Below the pieces are notes generated by a model. That model saw nothing but the letters and a program-made list of their open reading frames with translations, ran no database searches and was not told the DNA's origin. 64,000 nt of DNA, from positions 3,658,001-3,722,000 of the forward strand of contig NZ_JACCFH010000001.1 of assembly GCF_013410775.1 (NCBI RefSeq). Reading direction: 5' to 3'. Positions 1-8,351 of this stretch are shown here, piece after piece. The stretch is from Sphaerotilus montanus (lineage in GTDB: Bacteria; Pseudomonadota; Gammaproteobacteria; Burkholderiales; Burkholderiaceae_C). Position 1 is the stretch's first letter, and each line of letters opens with the position of its first letter. A program made the position numbers and the translations under genes.

Positions 1-636
1 TCCGTTTTCCAGTTTGAGCCCGTGCCGGGCTCGGTTCGGAATCATCAAGTTGGTGCTGCGAAGAAGCAAGGTTCGCGCAAAGCCCACAGAGTCGAAATAC
101 CGATGGACGACTTGCCGCTCCTGCCACAAGGGAGCGTCACGACCGATGAGCCCATGCACCTGGGCAAACCGGTAAAAAATAATGGTGGCGTTCATGCGAT
201 GGCTGGCGGTGGAGGGCGCCAACAAGCCCAGCCTGTCGCGTTGCTCCATCAAGTGCTTTCGCCATCGGATGAGCACCCGGTCTCGCTCCAGCATCGGAAA
301 GTGCTGCCAATCTAACTGCTCGCCTTCGAGCCACTGCGCATACTTGTGGAGATGACCGAGATTCGACCTAACAGTCTTGATGTCGGTCAATCCGTTGGTC
401 GCCCGGCTGTGCGCCCACAGATTCGCTTCTCTCCAACTCGAACCGTCAGCCCAAAAAATCTGCGGCAGTCCTCTGGTCGGTCGAAGTGCCCGGTCCTGTT
501 CACGGCGCACCACGCCATCGTCACCCACGATGATGCGATGAGGGATGTAATGAATCAGCTCAAGCGAGGCCATCAGCTTGCCGCCCAGAACGGGCGTGTA
601 GAGAGGAGACTTGCAGATCTTAGATCGCTTGGACAA
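1..636 (-). CDS. Tyrosine-recombinase-like integrase, N-terminal part (runs off left edge)
   Basis: An open frame on the minus strand runs without a stop from an in-frame TGA at 664-666 to base 1, so only the N-terminal part of the protein is visible. The middle reads like an integrase core-binding (SAM-like) domain: TDIKTVRSNLGHLHKYAQWL, then a conserved-looking LDW, then APSTASHRMNATIIFYRFAQ. This is the pattern of phage and island integrases before the catalytic domain. The catalytic R-H-R-Y residues would lie beyond base 1 and cannot be seen. The start is unclear: TTG at 636 is the first usable codon and ATG at 573 the first ATG; neither has a strong ribosome site. GC content is about 56% in the rows counted, below the rest of the window. 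The subfamily cannot be assigned. Confidence 0.65.
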   Translation of the reverse strand, partial: MSKRSKICKSPLYTPVLGGKLMASLELIHYIPHRIIVGDDGVVRREQDRALRPTRGLPQIFWADGSSWREANLWAHSRATNGLTDIKTVRSNLGHLHKYAQWLEGEQLDWQHFPMLERDRVLIRWRKHLMEQRDRLGLLAPSTASHRMNATIIFYRFAQVHGLIGRDAPLWQERQVVHRYFDSVGFARTLLLRSTNLMIPNRARHGLKLENG

Positions 637-674
637 CCCCTTGGTTTGCCTGCTCTCCGCTTGTCATACGATGT

Positions 675-1121
675 TTATGAAATTGAAGGCCCAATCAGGC
701 CATCTAGCTCAGCCGGGATCTCGGGACGCCCACGCGCATTGAGGGCGGTGCCTGTGACGATGGCGCTCAGCATTACCTTGCCGTCAGGAGAGCGCTGAAT
801 CTGCTGGTTGAACTGCAGCCGCAGGCGCCCATGGCGCTGAAGTTCGGTGCGGACGATGAAGGCGTCACCGCTGATGAGCGAGGCCTTGAAGTCAGCCTCA
901 ACGCGCGTGACCACCAGGAAGATTCCGCGCTTGGCCAGGTCGCCAAACCGGATGCCCATGCTGCCAAGCAACTCGTGGCGGGCGTGTTCCAGGTAGTTGA
1001 GATAGACCGCGTGGTTGACGACATGTCCCATGTCGCACTCGTAGTCTCGAACCTTGAACTCGACGTTCAAGCTGCGTGGAGAGGTCTCATGCATGGGCGC
1101 GCTGGCGATTGAGATGTCCAT
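675..1121 (-). CDS. Acyl-CoA thioesterase, 4HBT hotdog family
   Basis: The 148-residue protein has the single-hotdog thioesterase signature: Asp30 in DMGHVV, then VNHAVYLNYLEHAR around residues 35-48, matching the YbgC/4-hydroxybenzoyl-CoA thioesterase pattern with a general acid or base Asp and a following E-x-A-R. Proteins of this family hydrolyse acyl-CoA thioesters in the cytoplasm; the substrate here is unknown. ATG at 1121 is preceded by AGCAGG, a usable ribosome site; a second ATG lies nine codons in. It is followed by the integrase fragment on the same strand and shares that segment's lower GC, so it may belong to an accessory insertion rather than the core genome. Confidence 0.8.
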   Translation of the reverse strand: MDISIASAPMHETSPRSLNVEFKVRDYECDMGHVVNHAVYLNYLEHARHELLGSMGIRFGDLAKRGIFLVVTRVEADFKASLISGDAFIVRTELQRHGRLRLQFNQQIQRSPDGKVMLSAIVTGTALNARGRPEIPAELDGLIGPSIS

Positions 1122-1236
1122 AGCCTGCTATCACGCTACTAGCATGTCCATACCTGCAACACGCGCGTATCGGTGTCTTCCCAGTAGATGCGCAGGGGCC
1201 AGTGGAACAGCGCGTCGGCCATGTCGGTCTCGGTGG

Positions 1237-2607
1237 TCAGGTGTTCATCCACAGCATCACCACGACCAGCAGCAGCAGCACGAGCACGGCGGCGAGCAGG
1301 GCGCTGAGGATCCAGCTCGGCCGCTCCCGTGCCGGCGGTGCCGGTTCGGGCATGGTGGCGGGGGTGGTGGTGGCTTGCACGTCGGAGGTCAGCAGCGGCG
1401 GCACCGAGGCCGAGGCCGAGGCCGACGACGCGTCGATGACCAGGCCCGCAGGGGCCTGCGTGGCCAGCCAGGCGCGCAGTTCGCGGGCCACCGTGCCGGC
1501 GGTGCGCTGGCGCTGCACGGGGTCGATGCTGATGGCCTGCAGCGCGATGGCCGCGAGCGCGGCGGGCACGTCGGGGTTGTGCTCGCGCGGTGGCCGCGGG
1601 CGGGCGGCGCGCACGGCAGCGCGGATCTCGGCCAGCGAGGTGCCGCCATACGGGCGGTGGCCGGTGAGCAGCTCGTACAGCACCACGCCCAGGGAGTACA
1701 CGTCCGTGCGCGGATCGCATTCGAGGCCGTCGAACTGCTCGGGGGCTGCGTAGAACGGCGAGCCCAGTGCCGGTCCGCCCACGGTGTCGGTCTGGTGCAG
1801 CAGCTGGGCGATGCCGAAATCGAGCACCACCGGCCGCGTGCGTCCGACCATGAAGATGTTGGCGGGCTTGATGTCGCGGTGGACCACGCCCTTGCCGTGC
1901 GCGTAGCTCAGCGCATCGGCCACCCGGCGCACGATCAGCGCGGCCTGCTCGGCGGTGGGGCGCCAGCCGGTGCGCAGCATCTGCGACAGGTCCTTGCCCC
2001 GCAGCAGCTCCATCGCGATGTAGGCACCGTCCGGACTGACACCGGCGTCGTGCACCGTCACGATGTGGGTGTGGCTGAGGCGGGCGGCAGCGCGGGCCTC
2101 GTCGAGCACGCGCTCGGTGAGGTGCTGGCGTTCGTGCTCGGGCACCACCAGCGGCAGGGTCTTGACGGCCACCCGCCGGGCCAGCACGGTGTCATAGGCC
2201 GACCAGACCGTGCCCAGTCCACCCGCCCCGAGTGGCCGCTCCAGCACGTAGCGCCCCATCTGGCCGCTGGCGGCCAGGGGGTCCTGGTCCTCGGTCCGTG
2301 GTGCAGGGGACAAGGGCAAGGGCACGGACACGCGGCCCGGTGCCTGTCCGTTCAGATCCGCGTCCAGCAGCTGGGTGGATTCGCTGGGCGCTGTGCTCTG
2401 GCGGCGTGGTGGTCGTCCGAGGGCCTCCCCGATCTGCTGCTCGAACGGGATGCTGTCCGGCGGCAGGGTGTCTTCGCCGAGATCGGACGGATCCCCCGGA
2501 CTGGTCGGCAGCCAGAGGCCGGACGCACTGTCGGCAAGGAACGCGTCCCGGGCTGCGGGGCGGGTGTCGTCGGGCGTTCGGATCGTCGGGGGCATCAGGC
2601 GGGTCAT
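1237..2607 (-). CDS. Membrane-anchored serine/threonine protein kinase (Hanks type)
   Basis: The 456-residue protein has a proline-rich, probably disordered N-terminus (1-115), a kinase domain (about 119-375) and one C-terminal membrane helix (about 430-452) with only a few residues after it. Kinase motifs are complete: glycine loop GAGGLGTV near 128, catalytic Lys149, HRDIKPAN at 243-250, DFG at 263-265 and APEQ near 288. It should therefore be an active cytoplasmic kinase held at the inner membrane, without the extracellular sensor seen in PASTA kinases. The start at 2607 was chosen because the longer frame runs into the aminotransferase gene 31 bp upstream. It is the last gene of the riboflavin/nusB block; its substrates cannot be inferred. 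Confidence 0.88.
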   Translation of the reverse strand: MTRLMPPTIRTPDDTRPAARDAFLADSASGLWLPTSPGDPSDLGEDTLPPDSIPFEQQIGEALGRPPRRQSTAPSESTQLLDADLNGQAPGRVSVPLPLSPAPRTEDQDPLAASGQMGRYVLERPLGAGGLGTVWSAYDTVLARRVAVKTLPLVVPEHERQHLTERVLDEARAAARLSHTHIVTVHDAGVSPDGAYIAMELLRGKDLSQMLRTGWRPTAEQAALIVRRVADALSYAHGKGVVHRDIKPANIFMVGRTRPVVLDFGIAQLLHQTDTVGGPALGSPFYAAPEQFDGLECDPRTDVYSLGVVLYELLTGHRPYGGTSLAEIRAAVRAARPRPPREHNPDVPAALAAIALQAISIDPVQRQRTAGTVARELRAWLATQAPAGLVIDASSASASASVPPLLTSDVQATTTPATMPEPAPPARERPSWILSALLAAVLVLLLLVVVMLWMNT

Positions 2608-2638
2608 GGGCAGGGACGCTGGGCAGGCCCGGAGGTCG

Positions 2639-3856
2639 TCAGCGCCCCAGCACGCGTTGCAGGCGTCGCACGGCCTCGTGCAGATCGTCCATGGAGCTGG
2701 CGAAGGACAGGCGCGCGTAGCGGCCCGTCTCGGCGTGGCCGAAGTCGCGGCCCGGGGTGAGCGCGACGTGGGCACGCTCCATCATGTCGAAGCAGAACTG
2801 CCAGCTGTCGGGCGCGTGGGCGGTGACGTCGAACCAGACGTAGAACGCCCCGTCCGGCTGCACCGGCACCGTCAGGCCCAGTGCGTCCAGCGCGGGCACG
2901 ATGTAGTCGCGGCGGGCCTTCATCGTGGCGCGGCGCTCCTCGCACACGGCCAGCGTCTCGGGCGTGAAACAGGCGAGTGCGGCCTGTTGCGCGATGGCGG
3001 AGGCACAGATGTAGAGGTTCTGCGCCAGCTTCTCGACCGGCGCCACCAGCGCTTCGGGCAGCACGAGCCAGCCCAGGCGCCAGCCCGTCATGCCGAAGTA
3101 CTTGGAGAAGCTGTTGACCACCAGCACGTCGTCGCCCAGCGCGAGCGCCGTCCGGGCATCGCCGTCGTAGCTCAGGCCGAGGTAGATCTCGTCGACGATG
3201 GTGATGCCGCCACGGGCGCGCACGACCTCGACGATGCCGGCGAGCGTCTCGGCGGGCACCGAGGTTCCGGTCGGATTCGACGGCGAGGCCAGCATCACGC
3301 CGCGCGTGGCCGGTCCCCAGGCGTCGGCGACCGAGGTGGCGTCGAGCTGGAAGCGCTGGGCCGGCGTGGTGGGCAGCAGCCGTGCCGTGCCGCCCGAGGC
3401 CGTCACGAAGTGGCGGTTGCAGGGGTAGCACGGGTCGGGCATCAGGAACTCGTCGCCCGGCTCGACCAGCGCGGTGCACAGCAACTGCAGCGCTGCCGAG
3501 GCGCCCGCGGTCACCACGATGCGGCCGGGATCGATGTCCACGCCCCAGCGGCTGGCGTACCAGCCCGACAGCGCCCGGCGCAGCGCGGGCAGGCCGACGG
3601 CGTGGGTGTACTGCGTGCGGCCGGCGTCCAGGCAGGCCTGCGCAGCCGCGACCACCGCGGGCGGTGCCGTCTCGTCCGGCTCGCCGATGTTCAGGTAGAG
3701 CATCCGCTCGCCACCTTGCGCCGGATCGCAGGCCGGGGTGCGGGCGATGGCATCCGCCGCCTTGGCGCACTCCATCACCCAGAACGGCTCGATGCCGGCC
3801 ACGCGCTGGGCCAGGCGCAGCGGATCGGGCTTCGACGGTGCGGGGCGCAGGCTCAT
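2639..3856 (-). CDS. Class I/II PLP-dependent aminotransferase
   Basis: The 405-residue protein has the fold-type I aminotransferase layout: a substrate loop with NIGEPD near 57, YTHAVGLPALRRAL near 83-96, the SPSNPTG cofactor motif at 191-197, the D/Y pair in VDEIYLGLSY near 221-230, and SFSKYFGMTGWRLGW with the Schiff-base lysine at Lys252. It transfers amino groups between an amino acid and a 2-oxo acid; aspartate or alanine-type specificity is possible, but the exact substrate is not visible. The start ATG at 3856 overlaps the nusB stop by 4 bp (ATGA), which indicates translational coupling and excludes the much longer upstream frame. Confidence 0.9.
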   Translation of the reverse strand: MSLRPAPSKPDPLRLAQRVAGIEPFWVMECAKAADAIARTPACDPAQGGERMLYLNIGEPDETAPPAVVAAAQACLDAGRTQYTHAVGLPALRRALSGWYASRWGVDIDPGRIVVTAGASAALQLLCTALVEPGDEFLMPDPCYPCNRHFVTASGGTARLLPTTPAQRFQLDATSVADAWGPATRGVMLASPSNPTGTSVPAETLAGIVEVVRARGGITIVDEIYLGLSYDGDARTALALGDDVLVVNSFSKYFGMTGWRLGWLVLPEALVAPVEKLAQNLYICASAIAQQAALACFTPETLAVCEERRATMKARRDYIVPALDALGLTVPVQPDGAFYVWFDVTAHAPDSWQFCFDMMERAHVALTPGRDFGHAETGRYARLSFASSMDDLHEAVRRLQRVLGR

Positions 3857-4362
3857 CCGGCGCGGGGGGCCGAGCGGGCCAGACGCTGGGCAGCCACCTC
3901 GTCCGGGCGCAGATCGACGGCGGCCTTGTCCAGCACGCCGTTGACGTACTTGTGGCCATCCGTGCCGCCGAAGGCCTTGGCCAGCTCGACCGCCTCGTTG
4001 ATGGCGACGCGGTAGGGCACGTCCACGCAGTGCTGCAGCTCGTACAGGCCGATCAGCAGCACACCGTGCTCGATCGGCGACAGCTCGACGATCGGACGGT
4101 CGAGGTGCGGGGTCAGCAGCAGGTCCAGCGCGATGGCCTGTTCGATGCAGCCTTGCAGCAGGGCATCGAACATCGCGCTGTCGCACTTGCTGAACTCGTC
4201 CTGCTCGCGCATGTGGGAACGCACGACGCTGGTCTCGGCGCGGCTGATCTGCCACTCGTAGAGGCCCTGCAGCGCCAGCTCACGGGAACGGCGGCGGGCG
4301 GATTTGGGACGTGCAGCCCCCGGGCCGGTGGTGGTGCCGCGGGGTTTGGGGGTCGAGTTCAA
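3853..4362 (-). CDS. nusB: Transcription antitermination factor NusB
   Basis: The 169-residue protein matches NusB: an arginine-rich N-terminus with [17 protein letters not shown] near 22-38, then the helical core with [20 protein letters not shown] and the characteristic [18 protein letters not shown] followed by [11 protein letters not shown]. NusB binds boxA RNA with NusE (S10) and suppresses Rho termination in rRNA operons. It overlaps ribH upstream and the aminotransferase downstream by 4 bp each, so all three are translationally coupled. The ribH-nusB pairing is widespread in proteobacteria and supports both calls. Confidence 0.95.
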   Translation of the reverse strand: MNSTPKPRGTTTGPGAARPKSARRRSRELALQGLYEWQISRAETSVVRSHMREQDEFSKCDSAMFDALLQGCIEQAIALDLLLTPHLDRPIVELSPIEHGVLLIGLYELQHCVDVPYRVAINEAVELAKAFGGTDGHKYVNGVLDKAAVDLRPDEVAAQRLARSAPRAG

Positions 4363-4823
4363 GTCAGGTCTTCCAGCAAGTTGGCCATTTCGACGGCGAC
4401 GCGGGCAGCGTCGCGGCCTTTCTCTTCGGTGCGTGCCCAGGCCTGGGCTTCGTTCTCGACCGTGAGGATGGCGTTGGCGATCGGCACGCCGTGGTCCAGC
4501 GACACGCGGGTGACCGCAGCACCGCTCTCGTTGGCGACCAGCTCGAAGTGGTAGGTCTCGCCGCGGATGATGCAGCCCAGGGCGATCAGCGCGTCGTGGT
4601 CGTCCGAGTCGGCGAGGGCCTGCAGTGCGACGGCCACTTCCAGTGCGCCCGGCACGCTGACATGGCGGATGTGCTTGCGCTGCACGCCGAGCAGCACCAG
4701 CTCGTTCACGCAGTGCTCCGCGAGGGCGTCGGTGATGGCCGCGTTGAAGCGGGCCTGGACGATCGCTACCCGCAGGTCGCTGCCGTCGAGGCGGGGGGCC
4801 GTGCCCTTGTCTGCGCCTAGCAT
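4359..4823 (-). CDS. ribH: 6,7-dimethyl-8-ribityllumazine synthase
   Basis: The 154-residue product (start MLGADKG) joins 5-amino-6-ribitylamino-uracil and dihydroxybutanone phosphate to make lumazine, the penultimate riboflavin step. Seen: [16 protein letters not shown] near 19-34, the [14 protein letters not shown] ring, and [18 protein letters not shown] with the catalytic His of the ETYHFE segment. The start at 4823 gives the usual family length; the longer frame would enter ribBX, which ends 28 bp upstream at 4852. The stop overlaps nusB by 4 bp. Confidence 0.95.
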   Translation of the reverse strand: MLGADKGTAPRLDGSDLRVAIVQARFNAAITDALAEHCVNELVLLGVQRKHIRHVSVPGALEVAVALQALADSDDHDALIALGCIIRGETYHFELVANESGAAVTRVSLDHGVPIANAILTVENEAQAWARTEEKGRDAARVAVEMANLLEDLT

Positions 4824-4851
4824 GGTGTGTTCCTTGGGTTGGAGTTCAGGT

Positions 4852-5943
4852 TCAGGCGGCCACCGGCATGAAGCCGGTGACTTCGAGACCATAGCCGACC
4901 ATGCTGGGCATGCGGCGCTGGTTGCTGAGCAGCTTCATGCGGCGGATGCCGAGGTCGCGCAGGATCTGGGCACCGACACCATAGGTGCGCAGGTCCATCG
5001 TCGGGCGCGGCGGCTCGCCGGTGGGCGGCAGGGCCACGCCGAGCAGGGCCTGGGCATCCTGCGCCACGTTCAGCAGCACGGCCACGCCGCGGCCGGAGTC
5101 CTGCAGCGTGGTCAGCGCCTGCGGCAGCGACCAGGAATGGCGGGCGCGGCCGATGTCCAGCAGATCCATCACCGACAGCGGCTCGTGCACACGCACCAGC
5201 ACCTCGTCCTCGTCGGTCCAGCGGCCGGCGCTCAGCGCCAGATGCACCTGGCCGGTGCGGTCGCGGTAGACGCGGCTGTCGAAGGCACCCCAGGGCGTCG
5301 TCAGGCGGTCCTGGTGCAGGCACTCGATCAGCGACTCGTTGCCGCTGCGGTAGGTGATCAGGTCGGCGATGGTGCCGATCTTGAGGTTGTGCTCGCGGGC
5401 GAATTCCTGCAGGTCGGGCAGGCGCGCCATCGTGCCGTCGTCCTTCATGATCTCGCAGATCACGGCCGACGGCGACAGCCCGGCCATGCGCGCCAGATCG
5501 CAGCCGGCTTCGGTGTGGCCGGCGCGCATGAGCACGCCGCCGTCCTGCGCCTGCAGCGGGAAGATGTGGCCGGGCTGCACCAGATCGCGCGCCACGCTGT
5601 CGCGCGCGACCGCGACCTGCACGGTGCGGGCGCGGTCGGCGGCGGAGATGCCGGTGGTCACGCCGGTGGCCGCCTCGATCGAGACGGTGAACGCGGTGCT
5701 GTGCTTGGTGCCGTTGCGCGCGGCCATGGGCGGCAGCTGCAGGTGCTCGCAGCGCTCGCGCGTCAGGGTCAGACAGATCAGTCCACGGCCGTAGCGGGCC
5801 ATGAAATTGATCGCTTCAGGGGTGACCAGATCGGAGGCAAAGACCAGATCGCCTTCGTTTTCCCGGTCTTCTTCGTCGACCAGGATGATCATGCGTCCGG
5901 CCGCCAGCTCGGCGACCAGCTCGGGAATGGGTGAAATCGGCAT
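4852..5943 (-). CDS. ribBA: 3,4-dihydroxy-2-butanone 4-phosphate synthase with degenerate GTP cyclohydrolase II domain (RibBX type)
   Basis: The 363-residue protein has an intact DHBP synthase half (1 to about 205). It shows the acidic metal/substrate loop [10 protein letters not shown] at 23-32, [17 protein letters not shown] and an [11 protein letters not shown] segment. It converts ribulose 5-phosphate into dihydroxybutanone phosphate. The C-terminal half keeps the GTP cyclohydrolase II fold end ([20 protein letters not shown] and GYGLEVTGF). However, the zinc-binding Cys-x2-G-x9-Cys-x-Cys cluster is gone: the corresponding stretch reads [20 protein letters not shown], with no cysteine. 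The second activity is therefore expected to be absent, as in described RibBX proteins, and a separate RibA should exist elsewhere. It sits 18 bp after ribD and 28 bp before ribH. Confidence 0.9.
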   Translation of the reverse strand: MPISPIPELVAELAAGRMIILVDEEDRENEGDLVFASDLVTPEAINFMARYGRGLICLTLTRERCEHLQLPPMAARNGTKHSTAFTVSIEAATGVTTGISAADRARTVQVAVARDSVARDLVQPGHIFPLQAQDGGVLMRAGHTEAGCDLARMAGLSPSAVICEIMKDDGTMARLPDLQEFAREHNLKIGTIADLITYRSGNESLIECLHQDRLTTPWGAFDSRVYRDRTGQVHLALSAGRWTDEDEVLVRVHEPLSVMDLLDIGRARHSWSLPQALTTLQDSGRGVAVLLNVAQDAQALLGVALPPTGEPPRPTMDLRTYGVGAQILRDLGIRRMKLLSNQRRMPSMVGYGLEVTGFMPVAA

Positions 5944-5961
5944 CCCGCGATTGTAGGCGGC

Positions 5962-7113
5962 TCAGGCCGGCGAGCCGAACCCCGTTGCAGATCGTGCCAT
6001 CAGTCGCACGTCGCCGCCGACGCGGGTGAGGTCGGTGAACACCAGCGGAGCGGCGTCGGCCAGCGCGGCGAGCGGGCCGAAGGCGGCCATGTCGCGGCCG
6101 GCGCCGATCAGCTTGGGGGCGAGGTAGACGAGGTATTCGTCGACCAGTCCGGCGCGCACGAAGCTGCCGTTGAGGTGCTGGCCGGCCTCGATGTGCAGCT
6201 CGTTCACGCCGCGCCGGGCCAGCGTTTCCAGCACGGCCGGCAGGTCGATCCAGCCGTTGCTGTCGGTCTGCACCGGCGCCAGGGTCACGTTCGAGCGCGA
6301 CAGCGCCGCGGCCCGCGTGCTGTTCAGCGCTGCCGCGGTGCAGCACAGCAGTACTTCGCCGGGCACCTCCAGCAGCCGGGCCGACGGCGGAGTGTCGAGC
6401 CGCGCGTCGAGCACGACCCGCAGCGGCTGGCGGGCCGTCGGCACGAGCCGCACGTCGAGCCGCGGATCGTCCTCGCGCACGGTGCCGATGCCGGTCAGCA
6501 CGGCGCCGGCCCGGCGGCGCCAGGCGTGGCCGTCCGCGCGGGCCTCCGGGCCGGTGATCCACTGGCTGGTGCCGTCCGGCAGGGCGGTGCGGCCGTCCAG
6601 GCTGGCGGCGACCTTCAGCCGCACCCAGGGCCGCCCGCGCAGCATGCGCGAGAAGAAGCCGATGTTGAGTTCGCGCGCGGCGTCGGCCATCAGCCCGTGG
6701 GCGACCTGGATGCCGGCCGCCTGCAGGCGCGCCAGCCCCTGTCCGGCGACCAGCGGATTCGGGTCCAGCACGGCGGCGACCACCCGGCCCACGCCGGCGG
6801 CGACCAGCGCGTCGGCGCAGGGCGGCGTGCGGCCATGGTGGGCGCAGGGCTCCAGCGTGACGTGCACGGTCGCGCCGCGCACGTCGTGGCCATCGGCCTG
6901 GGCGGCGCGCAGCGCCATGATCTCGGCATGCGGCCCGCCGGCCTGCTGGGTGTGGCCGGCACCGAGGACACGCCCCCGCCCGTCGCTGATCACGCAGCCC
7001 ACCCGCGGATTGGGGTCGGTCAGGCCGATGCCGAGCGCCGCCCATGTCAGCGCCTGGGCCATGGCCACCTGGTCGTGGGCCGTGAAGGAGGAGGAGGTCG
7101 GTGTGTCGCGCAT
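5962..7113 (-). CDS. ribD: Bifunctional riboflavin deaminase/reductase RibD
   Basis: The 383-residue protein performs the second and third riboflavin steps: deamination of the GTP-derived pyrimidine, then NADPH-dependent reduction of the ribosyl side chain. The deaminase domain (about 15-150) carries the zinc site PHAEIMAL (His62, Glu64) and EPCAHHGRTPPC (Cys90, Cys99). The reductase domain (about 155-383) begins RPWVRLKVAASLDGRTAL and includes SQWITG and ELHIEAG. The start MRDTPTSS at 7113 follows the pilV stop by 35 bp; the longer frame upstream is unsupported. No riboflavin synthase alpha (ribE) lies between ribD and ribBX, although it often does in related operons. Confidence 0.93.
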   Translation of the reverse strand: MRDTPTSSSFTAHDQVAMAQALTWAALGIGLTDPNPRVGCVISDGRGRVLGAGHTQQAGGPHAEIMALRAAQADGHDVRGATVHVTLEPCAHHGRTPPCADALVAAGVGRVVAAVLDPNPLVAGQGLARLQAAGIQVAHGLMADAARELNIGFFSRMLRGRPWVRLKVAASLDGRTALPDGTSQWITGPEARADGHAWRRRAGAVLTGIGTVREDDPRLDVRLVPTARQPLRVVLDARLDTPPSARLLEVPGEVLLCCTAAALNSTRAAALSRSNVTLAPVQTDSNGWIDLPAVLETLARRGVNELHIEAGQHLNGSFVRAGLVDEYLVYLAPKLIGAGRDMAAFGPLAALADAAPLVFTDLTRVGGDVRLMARSATGFGSPA

Positions 7114-7148
7114 GGGCGTGATTGTCGGCGCTGGCGACTGGCCAGCCT

Positions 7149-8351
7149 TCACGGCTGGTGCGCCAGCGTGCTGTCGTCCACCGGATTGTCCGTGGTGAAC
7201 GTGCCGAAGGGGCCGGCGTCGAGCGGACAGCGCGCCGCGGCCCGGATCACCAGGAAATTCTGGTTGCCCAGCGCGGTGGTCACGACGCTGTAGCTGGCGG
7301 GGTGCTCGATGTTGTCGATGCGGCCGTTGCCGTCGTGGTCTGCGCTGTAGCGGCAGATGCGAAAGCGCCCGGTGTTGCCCCCTGTCACGCTGACCAGCAG
7401 CCAGTCCTGTGGCACCAGATCGAGCCGGCCGGACCAGCGGGGCGCGCCGCCCGAGACCGGAGGCACTGGCTGGACCACGCAGTGGTAGGCGATCGAGGTC
7501 CTGGCCGTGATGCCGGGTGGTACGCCGGTCGGACCGTCCTGTGCGCACTCCCAGGCCGGACTGGGGTGGCCTGTGGTGGTGAGCGTCAGGCGAAGGCCGG
7601 TGCCCATGGCCAGGCTGGTGGGCCGTTCCGCATCCGCGGAGGTGAGGGTGTCGCTGTCCGTGGCGAAGCGGATGTGGCCGCCGAGCAGCAGGCCGCCGAG
7701 CGCCCGGCAGTTGCCGAGACTGGCCGCGTCCAGCGCGGCGGCCGGCACGCCGACCGCGCTGTCGCAGCGCCCGGTCACGTCGCCGGAGCGGCTGTCGAAC
7801 AGCCAGACCAGCGCCGCGTCGGTGCGCGGCTTGAAGGCGTGGCGGCCATCACCGAGGTCGTGCGCGGTGGCCGGGATGCGCAGCGAGCGTTCCGGCAGGC
7901 CTGGGCCGAGTGGCCCGGGACTGCCTGGCGGCAGCCTGCGGTTCAGCAGCGTGGCGGCTCCCAGTGCGGGATCGAGTGCGGTAAGTGCCGTGCCCAGCGT
8001 CACGGCATGGTCGAGGGCCTGCCGGTCCTGCCAGCGCACGGTGGTGGCGACGGTGCGCAGGCGCCCGGCCGCATCGGCGCGCACGCTGCGCTGCAGGGTA
8101 TAGCCGGTCGGCGTGGCCGCGTCGACCGGCGCCGGGCCGGTGGCGGTCATGTCGGCCGGGCCGCGCCAGCGCAGTTGTTCCAGATCCTGGGCGGCGTGGC
8201 GGACGGCTTCGCTGCGCTGGCGGGACAGGTCGGTGGTGCGGCGCAGTTCGAGGTGCAGTTGCAGCAGGGACGCCGTGCCCAGACCGAGCAGTGCCACGGC
8301 CACCAGCAGCTCGACCAGCGCCAGACCGGCAGGGCCATGGTGGTGCCTCAT
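7149..8351 (-). CDS. pilV: Minor pilin, PilV-like (type IV pilus/pseudopilin)
   Basis: The 400-residue protein begins with a short basic leader and a class III prepilin signal, GPAGLALVELLVAVALLGLG: a Gly before the processing site, Glu five residues later, then a hydrophobic helix. The large, otherwise unrecognised periplasmic part includes several cysteine pairs and a stretch resembling a calcium loop (DHDGNGRID near 340). The ATG overlaps the stop of the PilX-like gene by 4 bp. Position as last in a fimT-pilE-pilW-pilX-pilV string suggests a priming or tip minor pilin; it is much longer than a typical PilV. Confidence 0.75.
   Translation of the reverse strand: MRHHHGPAGLALVELLVAVALLGLGTASLLQLHLELRRTTDLSRQRSEAVRHAAQDLEQLRWRGPADMTATGPAPVDAATPTGYTLQRSVRADAAGRLRTVATTVRWQDRQALDHAVTLGTALTALDPALGAATLLNRRLPPGSPGPLGPGLPERSLRIPATAHDLGDGRHAFKPRTDAALVWLFDSRSGDVTGRCDSAVGVPAAALDAASLGNCRALGGLLLGGHIRFATDSDTLTSADAERPTSLAMGTGLRLTLTTTGHPSPAWECAQDGPTGVPPGITARTSIAYHCVVQPVPPVSGGAPRWSGRLDLVPQDWLLVSVTGGNTGRFRICRYSADHDGNGRIDNIEHPASYSVVTTALGNQNFLVIRAAARCPLDAGPFGTFTTDNPVDDSTLAHQP

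Noticed and set aside
1054-2760. Long plus-strand open frame of 568 codons opposite the kinase and aminotransferase genes
   Set aside because: It is an antisense shadow of high-GC codons; the composition is Gly/His/Arg-rich with no family pattern, while the minus strand has clear kinase and aminotransferase motifs.
7114-7148. FMN riboswitch before ribD
   Set aside because: Only 35 bp separate pilV and ribD; none of the conserved FMN-element blocks are present.
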